From Acidobacteriota bacterium (lineage in GTDB: Bacteria; Acidobacteriota; Terriglobia; Terriglobales; Acidobacteriaceae), in the NCBI GenBank assembly GCA_019351975.1, contig JABBOG010000024.1, positions 1 through 54,325 on the forward strand: a stretch of 54,325 bases of DNA, written 5' to 3'. The notes under the pieces were generated by a model. That model was not told where the DNA came from, searched no databases, and worked only from the letters and a program-made list of their open reading frames with translations. A program made the position numbers and the translations under genes. Position 1 is the first letter of the stretch. Each line of letters opens with the position of its first letter. This document shows positions 34,217 through 43,505 of this stretch, one piece after another.

Positions 34217-36910
34217 TCAGAATCCCTGCATCATCTCGATGGCAGAGGTCTTCGTTACCGCCTGACTTAGGCTGGCCGTTAGGGATGAAGCGGCATTGGT
34301 AAAGATCTGTGCTTCCTGTGCGGCACGCGAGATGGAAACATACGCGAAGCGAGGGTTTATCAGCTCTGGATGGGCGTTTGTGTCGATATTCACCAAGACC
34401 CGCTCCGCTGTGAGTCCTTGAGAGCTGTGACTGGTGACAGCATAGCCGTGGTCGAAGTGCCGCATTTGCTGGGTGTTGAACATGACGGATTTCCCGTTGT
34501 CCATCTTCACGAGGAGCTGGCCGTCTTTGTCGATCTGTTGAACCGTGCCAAGGTCGCGGTTAGCAACGCCTAACTCTTTAGACGGCGCGGTGAATCCCAA
34601 ACGATCGCCAACCGCAAACTCCCGCTCCAATTCGCGGTAGACATTCACGCCATAGAGCCGCGCGGGGTTGTAGGTGACGGTGGCTCCGTCTTCTTTCTGA
34701 ACGGTCAGCAGGTTGTCTTTGGGCTGGGTAGCGACAACCTTCGTATAGCTTTGTCTCTCGATTCCGATGTCTTGGCTGCCACGCGGATAGTAGAGAACGT
34801 CATCTACGGCGTAGCGAGCAGCCCAGGTCCTATCGGCACCGGTCATGTCCGAACGGGGGGCGAGTACGCGCACCGCGTGGTCCTCCGAGGCGACTTTGCC
34901 AAGAGCCTGCAATTCGGAACGCACCGCCTGATTGATCTGACGGCGCGAGGCATTATCGGGGGAAACAACGATGGTGTTTTCCGGGCTGGCGGCGTAGCTC
35001 CGCGCAATCGACGCGATGCGCTGTTGCGGGTCCGCAATCTCGGTGACACGGCCCTGCTGTTCCAGGAGCGCCACCCCCTCGGCGATTTCGCCACGCGACA
35101 AATGCTCGACGGCCTTCAATAGATCGGGGGCCTCTCGTTGGCGGACGATCTGGTCAAGCTGTGCCGTCCTCATCCCGGCATTCACCAACTGCTCGAACGG
35201 CTTGCCAGCTTCGACCCCCTGATGCTGTCGGGTATCTCCAATAAGCAACACACGGTCGCCGGATTCCAGCTTCGCGAGGAAGTCTCGCAACTGTTTGGTG
35301 CTGGCGAGACTGGATTCATCGACCATGTACAGATGGCGGTCGGGGTTCGGCTGGCGGGCGCGAACCAGGAAGCCCTGTAAGGTATCGGCGGAGATCCCGG
35401 CATCGCGGAGCTGGTTCGCGGCGCGGGAGGTCGGGGCGAAGCCTTCGACGACATACCCGCGCTGTTCTGCTGCTTCGCGGACCGATTTCAAAAGGGTCGT
35501 TTTGCCTACACCGGCCCGCCCCTCCAGCCCTTGCACCACATCGCGCGAGGTCAAAATTTCTTCAGCGGCGGTCCGCTGTCCGGCGTTCAAATGCTGCTGC
35601 TTTTCTGTGTGGGCGACAGCGGCCTGGATAGACATGATCTGTTCGGCACGCCCGTGGCCTTGCTGCATCCGGCGCAGAATTTCTTTCTCGGTGCGTATCG
35701 TCTCTGCGGTGGTGAACTGCCGCCCGGTCTCGTGTTTCTGTGCGGGGACAAGCTGGAACTCGCCGGAGGCAATGCGCGACTCGAAGCTGGCCCGAACTTC
35801 GGCATAGGTGACTTCACTCATTCCGCGGCGCAGGGCGTCGCGAAAGAGGTCGCGTTCATCGGTGACGGCTTCGCGCTCGAAGCTGCGCTCGCGGGCAAAG
35901 GTGACCGCTTCGCGGGCGACTTTCTGCACGGTTTCGGGAGTGCGTTCGGCGGTGTGCTTGCGTGCGCGCTCCTGAGCCTCAGCCAGGACTTGATCGGGCT
36001 GGTTACCGTACTCGGCGGCAAGCTGCCGATGGGCGGCAAGCACCTCGGCGGGCGTCTGCATGAGTTTTTCGCTGCGGCTGGCGTGTGCCGCGATATCCGC
36101 CGCTTCATATCCGTGGAGGCCGTGCTTTTCCATCCGCTCGCGTATCTGGTCGCGGCGTGCGCTAGAGGCGTCGAGATACTCCAACGTATACCCCTTGATC
36201 TCAGGTGCTCCGCTTCTACCGGCTTCGATTTCATACCCAAGATTCCGAAGTCGATACGTCAGTTCTGATTGATATACGGCAGTGGCGAACTGCTGAGAAT
36301 CGAAGTAGCCGTGCTCCTGGAGCGCTCGGGTTTGCCCGTTTTCGCGCTGGGTGACATTGAAGATGACAGCGTGGGTGTGGAGCTGTGGCGCGGCATAGCC
36401 GTCAACCGGACGAGCGGTGTCGTGCTCGAACTTGGCAACGACGAACTGTCCGGTGGTTTCGGCTGGGTGGTTTCCGCCAATCCGTGCTTGCGTGTAACGT
36501 TCCAAATCCGTTAACGCGATCGTCACGGCCTCGGAGTGCGCTGTTCGGATTCGTTCATCGCCGCCTACCAGAGCTGTCAACGACACCGACTTTGGCGGCG
36601 AAAAGGTAGCATCCCAACCCGCGCGATGTTGTACGGAGTTGACGGTCTTTCCATCGGCGTCCGCGTACTCAAAGGACTGCCGGTGCATGACAAGCTGCTC
36701 GGCAGTGTACGGATGTTGCCCTTCGGAGAGACGTTGAAACTCTTCCGCGCCGACTGCGCCGGACAGGCCAAATTTCTCTGTAAGCTGTCCCTGCCACTGG
36801 CCCTGCACTTGCTGTCCCTGACTCCAGTAGTTCTGGTCGGGCGAGGTGAATTCGCGCTTGTGGTAGTCCTGTAATTTAGAGGCTGAAAGCGCCTTGGAGA
36901 TTTGCAGCAT
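34217..36910 (-). CDS. traI: MOBF-type conjugative relaxase-helicase (TrwC/TraI)
   Basis: An 897-residue relaxase. Catalytic Tyr candidates are Y16 and Y28 near the N-terminus. FSPPKSVS (103-110) is the family's second motif. The HUH metal site is H163 plus QLHTHAVIFN (H178, H180). A C-terminal SF1 helicase has Walker A GLEGRAGVGKTT (461-472), VDESS, and HSSQGLTAERV near the C-terminus. It nicks oriT and unwinds the transferred strand. Its ATG lies 3 bp after the coupling-protein stop with GGAG 8 nt upstream, so it is translated with traD. It is convergent with the STAND gene (73-bp gap). Confidence 0.96.
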   Translation of the reverse strand: MLQISKALSASKLQDYHKREFTSPDQNYWSQGQQVQGQWQGQLTEKFGLSGAVGAEEFQRLSEGQHPYTAEQLVMHRQSFEYADADGKTVNSVQHRAGWDATFSPPKSVSLTALVGGDERIRTAHSEAVTIALTDLERYTQARIGGNHPAETTGQFVVAKFEHDTARPVDGYAAPQLHTHAVIFNVTQRENGQTRALQEHGYFDSQQFATAVYQSELTYRLRNLGYEIEAGRSGAPEIKGYTLEYLDASSARRDQIRERMEKHGLHGYEAADIAAHASRSEKLMQTPAEVLAAHRQLAAEYGNQPDQVLAEAQERARKHTAERTPETVQKVAREAVTFARERSFEREAVTDERDLFRDALRRGMSEVTYAEVRASFESRIASGEFQLVPAQKHETGRQFTTAETIRTEKEILRRMQQGHGRAEQIMSIQAAVAHTEKQQHLNAGQRTAAEEILTSRDVVQGLEGRAGVGKTTLLKSVREAAEQRGYVVEGFAPTSRAANQLRDAGISADTLQGFLVRARQPNPDRHLYMVDESSLASTKQLRDFLAKLESGDRVLLIGDTRQHQGVEAGKPFEQLVNAGMRTAQLDQIVRQREAPDLLKAVEHLSRGEIAEGVALLEQQGRVTEIADPQQRIASIARSYAASPENTIVVSPDNASRRQINQAVRSELQALGKVASEDHAVRVLAPRSDMTGADRTWAARYAVDDVLYYPRGSQDIGIERQSYTKVVATQPKDNLLTVQKEDGATVTYNPARLYGVNVYRELEREFAVGDRLGFTAPSKELGVANRDLGTVQQIDKDGQLLVKMDNGKSVMFNTQQMRHFDHGYAVTSHSSQGLTAERVLVNIDTNAHPELINPRFAYVSISRAAQEAQIFTNAASSLTASLSQAVTKTSAIEMMQGF

Positions 36911-36913
36911 GGC

Positions 36914-38830
36914 CTAGTCTCCAAGGGAGAATCCGGCCTGTACGGATTCTGCGGCTTCTTCGAGCGCATCGGGTTGGGACGGCTTCTTCGCAAGCGTCTT
37001 CGGGTCGAAGGTAAGGTCGTCATCGTCCAGCGGGCGCGGCACGAACGCGGGCTGGGTGGCGGGGATGTCGTGATAGGCAAATGAGAATCTGGCTACCGTG
37101 TTTCCCAGCTTTAGGAATGCGTGTCTGTCGGGGAGCCCGGAAATTTCCGAGTCCAGTACCAACGGTTCAACCTGGCGCTCCAGACTGAAGTTGTTGCCAG
37201 CCCGTAGGCCTGTGGAGTGCGTCTCCCGCAACCGCTCGATTTCGACCTTGCCGATGGCGTTCGACACCCATTCGGCAGCCTTGGGCTCCGTGATTTTCAG
37301 AAATATCTTGGTCGCTGGCTGCGACAGCATCACCTCGGCCAGATGGCCATAAATCATTTCAAGCTGGGCCTTACCTTGGAAGCCAAGGATAAGAGGGTTC
37401 TTTGCCTTTCTGTTCTCGGTAATAGCGGTGTGGAGTTGGGGCAGACGTTGCAGACTTGCCAGCTCGTCCAACACGAACCAAACCGGATGCTGGCTCTCTT
37501 TCGGCTCGTTCAGGAGACGGAGCACAAGCAGGTCGATCCATAGACTATGCAGGGGACGCAGCGCCTCTCGCTCACTTGGTTTGGACGTAATGAAGATCCA
37601 TCCCTTGCGATGCTCCGACCATTCGGTCGCGGTCCAATGGCTCGTGGCTTTCTCTTTCCGTGGGAGCATTCGTAGGCTGTCCGCAATCAATCCAAGGGAG
37701 GCTAGGACGCCGTTGCGCTGCTGCTGCGCACCCTTCGCAATCATCATCGCCATCTCGGTGTTCTGCACCCGGCGGTCGATTTCGTCGGGGTTCGCCATCC
37801 ACTCGACCAACTCCTGCGGGGTGGGGCCGAAGGTCAGCAGATGGGCGAATATCTTCTGCGGAGTCTCGGTGAAAAACTCTCCCTTCTTATCGGTGGTCGG
37901 TTGGTACAAGGACGCCGCGATGGCTCGGGCTTCGGCACGGCGGCGTAGCTCTTCGGACGGTCCCCAATAGGGACACCGCGCATCGAGCGGATTCAAAATA
38001 ATGTCGCCACGGTCGGCATCATAGAACCGCTGCACAAACTCGCAGGCCGGGTCATACACGATGGCGGAATGGCCGCGCTCCTTGATCTGTACGAGGAGCT
38101 GCATGACCAGCCGGGATTTGCCCGCGCCAGTATCGCCCATGATTTCGATGTGCTGCCCTTCGGCGCGTAGGGGGATGCGCATGAGCTCTTTGGACTCGGT
38201 GGTTTTGAACCCGATGCCATCGCCCTTGATGACCTTATTGAAGCCGTTTGGAGAGACCAGGACGGGGCCTTTTAGCAGTCGTCCATACTTCAGTTCTTTG
38301 AGCCGTCGAACGTCTTTGCGGACGGCGAATGGGAGCTGGAGAAGAAACAAGGCAAGCCCTGACCACAACGGTATGCCGAAGATGCCTAAGAGAGAAGCAC
38401 CGTCATAAACGAAGCGGCGAAGGTAGTCATGAAGAGGGCGGTTCATGTAAGCAACCTTCGGTCCCCGATAGAGAAAAACGACGCCGGAGGCATGAGCCGC
38501 TGCGGAGAGCGCCAAGGGTATCGGCTTGCCGATTAGCTGCGGCGTAGAACCTGGTTGCACGTCGGCTTCCGTGACAGGCCGGGTGTGGCGCTGGCGGTCT
38601 GCCACCGTAACAAGCTGGTACTCGCTGCTCTGGCGCATGGTGCCAAGGAAACCCGTTTCGGCATAGCAGGAGAGGTAGTAGCGTTGCAGCGGAGTCATGA
38701 CAAAAGCGAGGTGGAGGTAAACGCAGACGACGGTCACGAGGAGCGCAACGAATAAGGCTCCAGAGCTGTAGACGGGATAGTGCGGCGGACGAACGATGGT
38801 TTCTTTGCGGCCCCATTGTGTGTCGGTCAT
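36914..38830 (-). CDS. virD4: VirD4/TraD-type coupling protein
   Basis: A 638-residue hexameric ATPase that links the relaxosome to the secretion channel. Two membrane spans lie at about residues 24-46 and 146-168. Walker A is GDTGAGKS (232-239) and Walker B WFVLDELASL. SATxE-like downstream motifs include LGFQGKAQLEMIYG and MLSQPATKIFLK. An acidic C-terminal tail (DDDDLTFDP) is typical of relaxase-binding regions. It overlaps the upstream relaxosome gene by 4 bp. Confidence 0.95.
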   Translation of the reverse strand: MTDTQWGRKETIVRPPHYPVYSSGALFVALLVTVVCVYLHLAFVMTPLQRYYLSCYAETGFLGTMRQSSEYQLVTVADRQRHTRPVTEADVQPGSTPQLIGKPIPLALSAAAHASGVVFLYRGPKVAYMNRPLHDYLRRFVYDGASLLGIFGIPLWSGLALFLLQLPFAVRKDVRRLKELKYGRLLKGPVLVSPNGFNKVIKGDGIGFKTTESKELMRIPLRAEGQHIEIMGDTGAGKSRLVMQLLVQIKERGHSAIVYDPACEFVQRFYDADRGDIILNPLDARCPYWGPSEELRRRAEARAIAASLYQPTTDKKGEFFTETPQKIFAHLLTFGPTPQELVEWMANPDEIDRRVQNTEMAMMIAKGAQQQRNGVLASLGLIADSLRMLPRKEKATSHWTATEWSEHRKGWIFITSKPSEREALRPLHSLWIDLLVLRLLNEPKESQHPVWFVLDELASLQRLPQLHTAITENRKAKNPLILGFQGKAQLEMIYGHLAEVMLSQPATKIFLKITEPKAAEWVSNAIGKVEIERLRETHSTGLRAGNNFSLERQVEPLVLDSEISGLPDRHAFLKLGNTVARFSFAYHDIPATQPAFVPRPLDDDDLTFDPKTLAKKPSQPDALEEAAESVQAGFSLGD

Positions 38831-39219
38831 GGCTGTTCTGTTGTCCCTTCCGCATAGCTGGCGAGCATGTCTGCAGCCGCTTTGCGCTTATTGGTTTTCA
38901 CGTACCGGAGCATTTCTTTGAACTGCTCCGGCGTCATCTTTTCGCCGCGCAGCAACGGCTCAAGGGTGTTGATGAGCAGGAGACGTAAGGCTTGCACTTC
39001 GGCAAACAACGCCGCCCCATCGCCGTGTTGCTGTGCGTTCGCGGCATCCAGCAAGACTTCCCGTGCCCATTCGCGGAGGTTCTTTCCGCTGCTTGTGGCG
39101 ACCCGCAATAGTGCTCTTTCTTCATTGCGGGTAAACCGGGTGGCAATGCTCTGGGTACGGGCCTCCCGTCCCTTAAGCCGCTGAAGGCGGTCTTCGATTT
39201 CAGAGGTCTGTGAAAGCAT
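38827..39219 (-). CDS. Relaxosome accessory protein (MobC/TraJ-like)
   Basis: A 130-residue protein with RFTRNEERALLRVATSSGKNLREWAREVLLDAA at residues 28-61, the ribbon-helix-helix pattern of plasmid mobilisation proteins that bind near oriT. The C-terminal half is helical and charged. It abuts the putative oriT, and its Shine-Dalgarno (AAGGA) lies in the loop of a GCTGG/CCAGC hairpin, which could adjust translation. First gene of the mob-traD-traI transcript. Confidence 0.8.
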   Translation of the reverse strand: MLSQTSEIEDRLQRLKGREARTQSIATRFTRNEERALLRVATSSGKNLREWAREVLLDAANAQQHGDGAALFAEVQALRLLLINTLEPLLRGEKMTPEQFKEMLRYVKTNKRKAAADMLASYAEGTTEQP

Positions 39220-39345
39220 CGCTGGTCCTTCTGAGGCCAGCTTCGGGCGCGGTTCCCAATGGAACCGCCCGAATTTGGCCTCGGCGGCAAGCCGCCTGTT
39301 TTCTGCATGTTTCCCGTTGGAACCAAATTGGTTCCCAACGCAACC
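39220..39345. other. Candidate origin of transfer (oriT) with inverted repeats
   Basis: Noncoding DNA between two relaxosome-type genes, dense in dyads. IR1 at about 39244-39271 has a GCGGTTCC-4 nt-GGAACCGC core with outer CGGG/CCCG. A hairpin GGCGGC-AA-GCCGCC lies at 39283-39296. IR3 at 39315-39340 has CGTTGGAACCAA arms paired with TTGGTTCCCAACG (one bulged base). IR1 and IR3 share the GGAACC/GGTTCC word. The position beside the RHH and relaxase genes is that of R388- or pKM101-like oriT regions. The nic site cannot be read by eye. Confidence 0.6.
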
Positions 39346-39420
39346 CTTTCAGGGATGGATTGTCTACGTTCTTCCGGCGCGCAGCGCCGTAGTGGCCCTG
39401 CCCCGGAATTGGATGGAGGA

Positions 39421-39765
39421 TCATGCTTTCGATCCTGCCGCTACAGCCGGGGTTTGTACTGCGGGCTGCGTCGCCACAGCAGGCTTTTTGCTGGCCTGCT
39501 CAACGGCATCAGAAACGGGGGCCTTACGAACTCGCAGGGTCTGCGTGACATTGGCCGCCTGTGGCGTTTTCAAATACTCCTGAAACTCGCGATCCTTGTT
39601 GAAGGTGTAGCCGACACCCTGCTCGATAACGTCATCGGCAGTTGCGCGAGGCTGTCCATGGGAGCGGAGGAAGGTGACATACTGATCGACCAAGCGAGCG
39701 GTTGCGTCAGTAAACCGAACTGAGGCATTGACGTGGCGGGTTTGAGTGATTTCTAGCAGTGGCAT
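39421..39765 (-). CDS. Small RHH-like protein near oriT
   Basis: A 114-residue protein. The N-terminal half (VNASVRFTDATARLVDQY, then a basic-to-acidic helix TADDVIEQGVGYTF) resembles a ribbon-helix-helix DNA-binding domain, and the C-terminal third is Ala/Pro/Val-rich and probably disordered. AAGGAG lies 6-8 nt before ATG. Its position on the other side of the oriT candidate suggests a TrwA-like relaxosome or copy-control role. Confidence 0.6.
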   Translation of the reverse strand: MPLLEITQTRHVNASVRFTDATARLVDQYVTFLRSHGQPRATADDVIEQGVGYTFNKDREFQEYLKTPQAANVTQTLRVRKAPVSDAVEQASKKPAVATQPAVQTPAVAAGSKA

Positions 39766-39788
39766 TGCATTCTCCTTTGGTTGATGAA

Positions 39789-40724
39789 TTAGGCAATCTT
39801 CGAGCGGGCAATCATGCGGTTAGCCTTCGTCGCGATCTCTCTCGCACGAGCGGAACAAAGCGTGGTGGGAATCTCGGAGCGACGGCGCACTTCGAGCATC
39901 GTGATTACGTCGTCAATGGGTGAGCCTTCGAGCAGCCAGAGACGGGCTGAAGCCATGTCTACGGTGCGCTGGGCGTAATAGAGAGGATTGGGTTTGTCGG
40001 CGCGGCGGGAAGCCAGCGTATGCGTGAGTTTCACCGCATCCTTGCCGTGGGCCAGTTCGTCGAGAACCCAAACCCAATCCTGCTCGGAATGTGTGTGCTT
40101 TCCGGGCTGCATTGGCCGTGCGATTCCGCGCAGCGGGAGCGCGGCATTGTCGAGATGAAAGTCGCCAGGATTCCAGACGGAATCGGATAGATATTCAACG
40201 GTGACGAGGTGTGCCGGCGAATACTTCTGATTCAAGAATCCGGGAATGCGGAGTACGCGGTTGCAGTCCGTGCAAGCGCGGTCGCCGCCAAAGACGATGG
40301 AGAGCTGCTTCAGCGTGGTTTCCTGACGCTCGAAGTCAAAGCCGTCAACACGCCAAAGCGCCTGATACTTGCCTGGGGATGTGGCGAGGACCACGGTCGG
40401 AGAAGGAACAACATCTGAAGCCCTAAGCGCAGCGACACGGGTATCCCCATCGAAGTCGATATCTATATACAGGTGACGGACGGAGGCAATGCACTCTTTA
40501 GTGCGACGGCGGCTGCCGGAGCGGAGCGGATTGGCAGCGACATAGACGTTGGCACCAGCATGGTTCTCGTGAGCGAGCCACCGAATATAGGCAGGCGCAA
40601 GCGCCTGTTCTAGTCGAACGATCCGCTGCGCGGGGCGGTCGGCACTCTCACTGCGCAGCAGGAGAGCAATGGTCTCCCCCGGAGCGAAGCAATGGGTAAG
40701 AAAGTCTGTGGCAGTTTGGCTCAT
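39789..40724 (-). CDS. RepB-like DNA primase domain protein
   Basis: A 311-residue protein with archaeo-eukaryotic-type primase features seen in the RepB-like primase family: HLYIDIDFDGD (acidic metal site), VVLATSPGKYQALWRVDGF and RVLRIPGFLNQK. The C-terminal third is helical (LYYAQRTVDMASARLWLLEG). It probably primes the complementary strand after transfer, or supports element replication. GAGG lies about 9 nt before ATG. It reads with the downstream relaxosome genes (24-bp gap). Confidence 0.88.
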   Translation of the reverse strand: MSQTATDFLTHCFAPGETIALLLRSESADRPAQRIVRLEQALAPAYIRWLAHENHAGANVYVAANPLRSGSRRRTKECIASVRHLYIDIDFDGDTRVAALRASDVVPSPTVVLATSPGKYQALWRVDGFDFERQETTLKQLSIVFGGDRACTDCNRVLRIPGFLNQKYSPAHLVTVEYLSDSVWNPGDFHLDNAALPLRGIARPMQPGKHTHSEQDWVWVLDELAHGKDAVKLTHTLASRRADKPNPLYYAQRTVDMASARLWLLEGSPIDDVITMLEVRRRSEIPTTLCSARAREIATKANRMIARSKIA

Positions 40725-40816
40725 GGCGAATACCTCGGATGCGATGGAATGTTGCAGGCCTTTAGCGTGAGGAAAGCCCGGCTTTCACCGGGTCTTCCTG
40801 AGCGTGATGACAAGCC

Positions 40817-41209
40817 CTAGAACGGGATGTCATCGGACGGCTCCGGCTCGTTGTCGAGATCCTCTTGGGCCGCCTTCTCGGCCCGGTCAAGTTTGAGGAT
40901 CGTGAGAACCTGGATGCTGTCGGTGCGGACTGGCTTCTTGGCCTTCTTGGGCGTGTACTCGTAGTGGCGAATCTTGCCTTCGAGGTAGATGTGCTCGCCC
41001 TTCTTGAGCGTGGCGGCAAACTCGCCGAACTTGCCGAAGACGATGCAGCGGTGCCACTCGGTGATCTGCTTGTACTCGCCGCTCTCTTTGTCCTTGTAGC
41101 GTTCCGACGTGGCTAGGGAGAAGGTAGTGAAGTTGCTGTCGTTCTTGCCGGTGCGAACTTCGGCATCGGCTCCGAGGAATCCCATCAGTTCTGCTCTGTT
41201 CTTGTTCAT
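40817..41209 (-). CDS. ssb: Single-stranded DNA-binding protein
   Basis: A 130-residue SSB. The OB fold runs from MNKNRAELMGFLGADAEV to about residue 105, with TEWHRCIVFGKFGEFAATLKKG in the core. The C-terminal tip is the canonical acidic PSDDIPF that recruits partner proteins. Start at 41209 with CGGAGA upstream. On mobile elements ssb is a leading-region gene expressed soon after entry; the hairpin-rich noncoding DNA before it supports special control. Confidence 0.95.
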   Translation of the reverse strand: MNKNRAELMGFLGADAEVRTGKNDSNFTTFSLATSERYKDKESGEYKQITEWHRCIVFGKFGEFAATLKKGEHIYLEGKIRHYEYTPKKAKKPVRTDSIQVLTILKLDRAEKAAQEDLDNEPEPSDDIPF

Positions 41210-41727
41210 GGTCGTGTCTCCGTTTTGAATTCCCGTTCTTGCTCGGGTCACCCTTGGCAAAGCCAGCGAGTGGGCCCGGCTCCCAAGTGCCAAGGAGTGC
41301 TTTCTTGGCGGGGCCCGGAAGAAGTTTGTGCGGCGTTCTTGGCCGCGCTTACAAACTTGTTTTGGGAGGAACCGAGACCCCGCAGGGGCGCTGCAAGCGA
41401 AGCAGAACGACGCCGAGCCGCAGGGCGCCGGTTTGGCCCCGAAGCAGTGACCGAGCATGACGAGGAATTGATGTGGAGAGATACGCCTCAAAGACAGAGC
41501 GAATGTAGGGGTTCCGGACGATGCCATGTCCCGGCAATGCAACTTCTTTCTTCTTGCCATGAACGCTGGAAAGACGAGCGGCAAAGCATCACCGCTGGCC
41601 ACGCGATTCAGGCTGCGGTCTTCACGCCCAAGAGCACGTCTTTCCGTCGAAGGTCTCGACACCCGATGCCCAGTAAGAAGACTGTCTCCAACGAATCCGG
41701 TTGTCATCGCTCACCTCGTGACGGGCG
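41210..41727 (-). other. Structured noncoding leader of ssb
   Basis: 518 bp with no convincing gene. It contains CCTTGGCA/TGCCAAGG (41252-41259 with 41288-41295), a long hairpin AAGTTTGT-GCGGC-7 nt-GCCGC-4 nt-ACAAACTT (41322-41358) and CCCC-GCA-GGGG (41378-41388). The open frame upstream of ssb through this DNA is probably chance. The nearest minus-strand gene upstream is virB11, so the leader could carry an internal promoter for ssb and the genes after it. Confidence 0.55.
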
Positions 41728-42702
41728 TTAGTCGGCCTCGGCCGGAGCGCGGTAGATTTCTTCCGTCTGGAATGCTTGCTCGGCATGGGCGTATCCGGTA
41801 ACAGAGATCATCTCGCGCACGCGGCGGCGGCCTGCGGCATTTCGCTCGCAGTAGAGAACGAAGTCGATGGCTTCTGCGGTCTCTGACCGCACGAAACCAT
41901 GATTCAGATTCGGTCTGGCACTGAGAGCCAAGTCGGATAGCCGATTGAGAGCGTCCCACGCTGACTTTGCGTGGATGGTCGAAAGCGTTCCGCCGTGGCC
42001 GGTGTTCATGGCTTGCAAGAGGTCATAGCCGCACTCATCACGGATTTCACCCATCACGATGCGATCGGGCCGATGCCGAAGAGCGGCGGCCAATAGCTGG
42101 CTAGGAGTGACGGCGACTTGGCCAGGAATGGCCTCCACTGCCTCCCAACGAACCGCATTGGGATGGGCAATCTTCAACTCCGCCGGCTGTTCAATAACAA
42201 TGAGGCGCTCATGGTGGGGTACATGATCGAGCAGCGACTTCATCAAAGTTGTCTTCCCCGAGCCGGTTCCGCCGCTGATGATGCCGTTCTTTTTGGCGTT
42301 GACAAGCTCGACAACCGTATCCCGGACATGCGCCGGTAGGCTGCCTGAAGCGATCAATTCATCGCTGGTGTACCAGCGGTTGAATTTGCGGATGGTCAGC
42401 GTAGGCCCATGAATGGAGGATGGAGCGCCGACGACGGCGACACGGGAGCCATCGGGAAGGCGCGTATTCAGGATCGGATTCTGGCTCGTGAGATCTTGTC
42501 CCAGGAGCCGTGCGATGCGCTCAATCGCCGCCTGCAGCCGGTCGTTCGTGTACGGGGTCGTCAGCGGGATATGCTGAACGACCCCTCCACGATCTGCGTA
42601 GACACCCGTGGTTCCATTAATCATCAGGTCAGAGATGGACGGGTCTAACAGAAGCTCACGCAGCTCTTCCGGGAAGAACGGCAATATCAGTTGGTAGCTC
42701 AC
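41728..42702 (-). CDS. virB11: VirB11/TrbB-type secretion ATPase
   Basis: A 324-residue hexameric traffic ATPase. N-terminal domain to about residue 115 (DPSISDLMINGTTGVYADRGG), then Walker A GGTGSGKT (144-151), the Asp/Glu boxes VIEQPAELK and MGEIRDECGYDLL, and the His box GTLSTIHA. It is the last VirB gene of the minus-strand operon and overlaps virB8 by 4 bp. Cytoplasmic, powers pilus assembly and DNA transfer with VirB4 and VirD4. Confidence 0.95.
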   Translation of the reverse strand: MSYQLILPFFPEELRELLLDPSISDLMINGTTGVYADRGGVVQHIPLTTPYTNDRLQAAIERIARLLGQDLTSQNPILNTRLPDGSRVAVVGAPSSIHGPTLTIRKFNRWYTSDELIASGSLPAHVRDTVVELVNAKKNGIISGGTGSGKTTLMKSLLDHVPHHERLIVIEQPAELKIAHPNAVRWEAVEAIPGQVAVTPSQLLAAALRHRPDRIVMGEIRDECGYDLLQAMNTGHGGTLSTIHAKSAWDALNRLSDLALSARPNLNHGFVRSETAEAIDFVLYCERNAAGRRRVREMISVTGYAHAEQAFQTEEIYRAPAEAD

Positions 42703-43505
42703 CGCGATGCTCCTGCGGGTGGCGTCGCCGGTACAGCCGGCGACGCGGTAGTTGCTCCGGGGGCAATCGGGTTCACGGAGAGCCGGTTTTCATGGAACTC
42801 CGTGATGGTCAATCCAAGCGGATTGATCGTCTCGAACTGCGGGAAGATGCGAGCCTGATCGCTGACCTGTTTGGGGTTCAGGTAATATGTCACGCTGATA
42901 CCCCAATGCTCGACGCGTGGCTCGTGCGAGTTGCGCGGAGAGTAGAGCTTGTCGATCGCTACAAGCGCCGTCCCACGCGCCATCGTGACGCCCTGAACGA
43001 CCTCCTGCGACATGGAAGTGATGGTGACGTTCTTCACCTCGACATCGCTCTGCTCGATCTGCCCACCGATAACCTGCGAGACGAGGTGATTGGCGTTGTC
43101 GTCCGTCATGAGTTGCGAGGACAGATTGCCTGACAAGAAGTAATAGTTCAGCGGATACTTCTTGGCGATGGTGTCGCGACTGACGGTGTAGCGATAGTTG
43201 GCCCAATCAGTGAGGTATGTACGCACCTCACCCTCGCGCGGACTGTAGTTCAAGTCGCTGTACTGTATCGCCTGGGCACGACCCATCTCGTCGATGCGGA
43301 TGTATCGGTTGGCAATGGGACGGCGGGCCAGAGAAAGATTCAGCCCCATCGAACCGAGTAACAGAACTGTTCCGCATCCGATGATGAGGCGGTACGCCTT
43401 CCGTTCGGAGTAATGGGAGGCGTAGACCTCATTGCCGATCTCGTCGGCAAGTGCAGCCTGTTTCGGTGTGAGAGACGTATCAATTGGAAGAGTGTGGGTG
43501 GACAT
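42699..43505 (-). CDS. virB8: VirB8-type inner-membrane assembly protein
   Basis: A 268-residue protein with a short cytoplasmic tail, one membrane segment (about residues 39-58) and a periplasmic NTF2-like domain: YIRIDEMGRAQAIQYSDLNY, then RTYLTDWANYRYTVSRDT, and SVTYYLNPKQVSDQARIFPQFETINPLGLTI near the C-terminus. The last 25 residues are Pro/Ala-rich. It overlaps the small membrane gene upstream (by 26 bp) and virB11 downstream (ATGA). Confidence 0.9.
   Translation of the reverse strand: MSTHTLPIDTSLTPKQAALADEIGNEVYASHYSERKAYRLIIGCGTVLLLGSMGLNLSLARRPIANRYIRIDEMGRAQAIQYSDLNYSPREGEVRTYLTDWANYRYTVSRDTIAKKYPLNYYFLSGNLSSQLMTDDNANHLVSQVIGGQIEQSDVEVKNVTITSMSQEVVQGVTMARGTALVAIDKLYSPRNSHEPRVEHWGISVTYYLNPKQVSDQARIFPQFETINPLGLTITEFHENRLSVNPIAPGATTASPAVPATPPAGASR

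Noticed and set aside
41210-41707. In-frame open extension of ssb for 166 codons upstream (ATG 41707 with GAGG before it)
   Set aside because: SSB proteins start at the OB fold; the extension is Arg/Ser/Pro-rich without a domain, and the DNA is full of hairpins. A good RBS exists at the shorter start.
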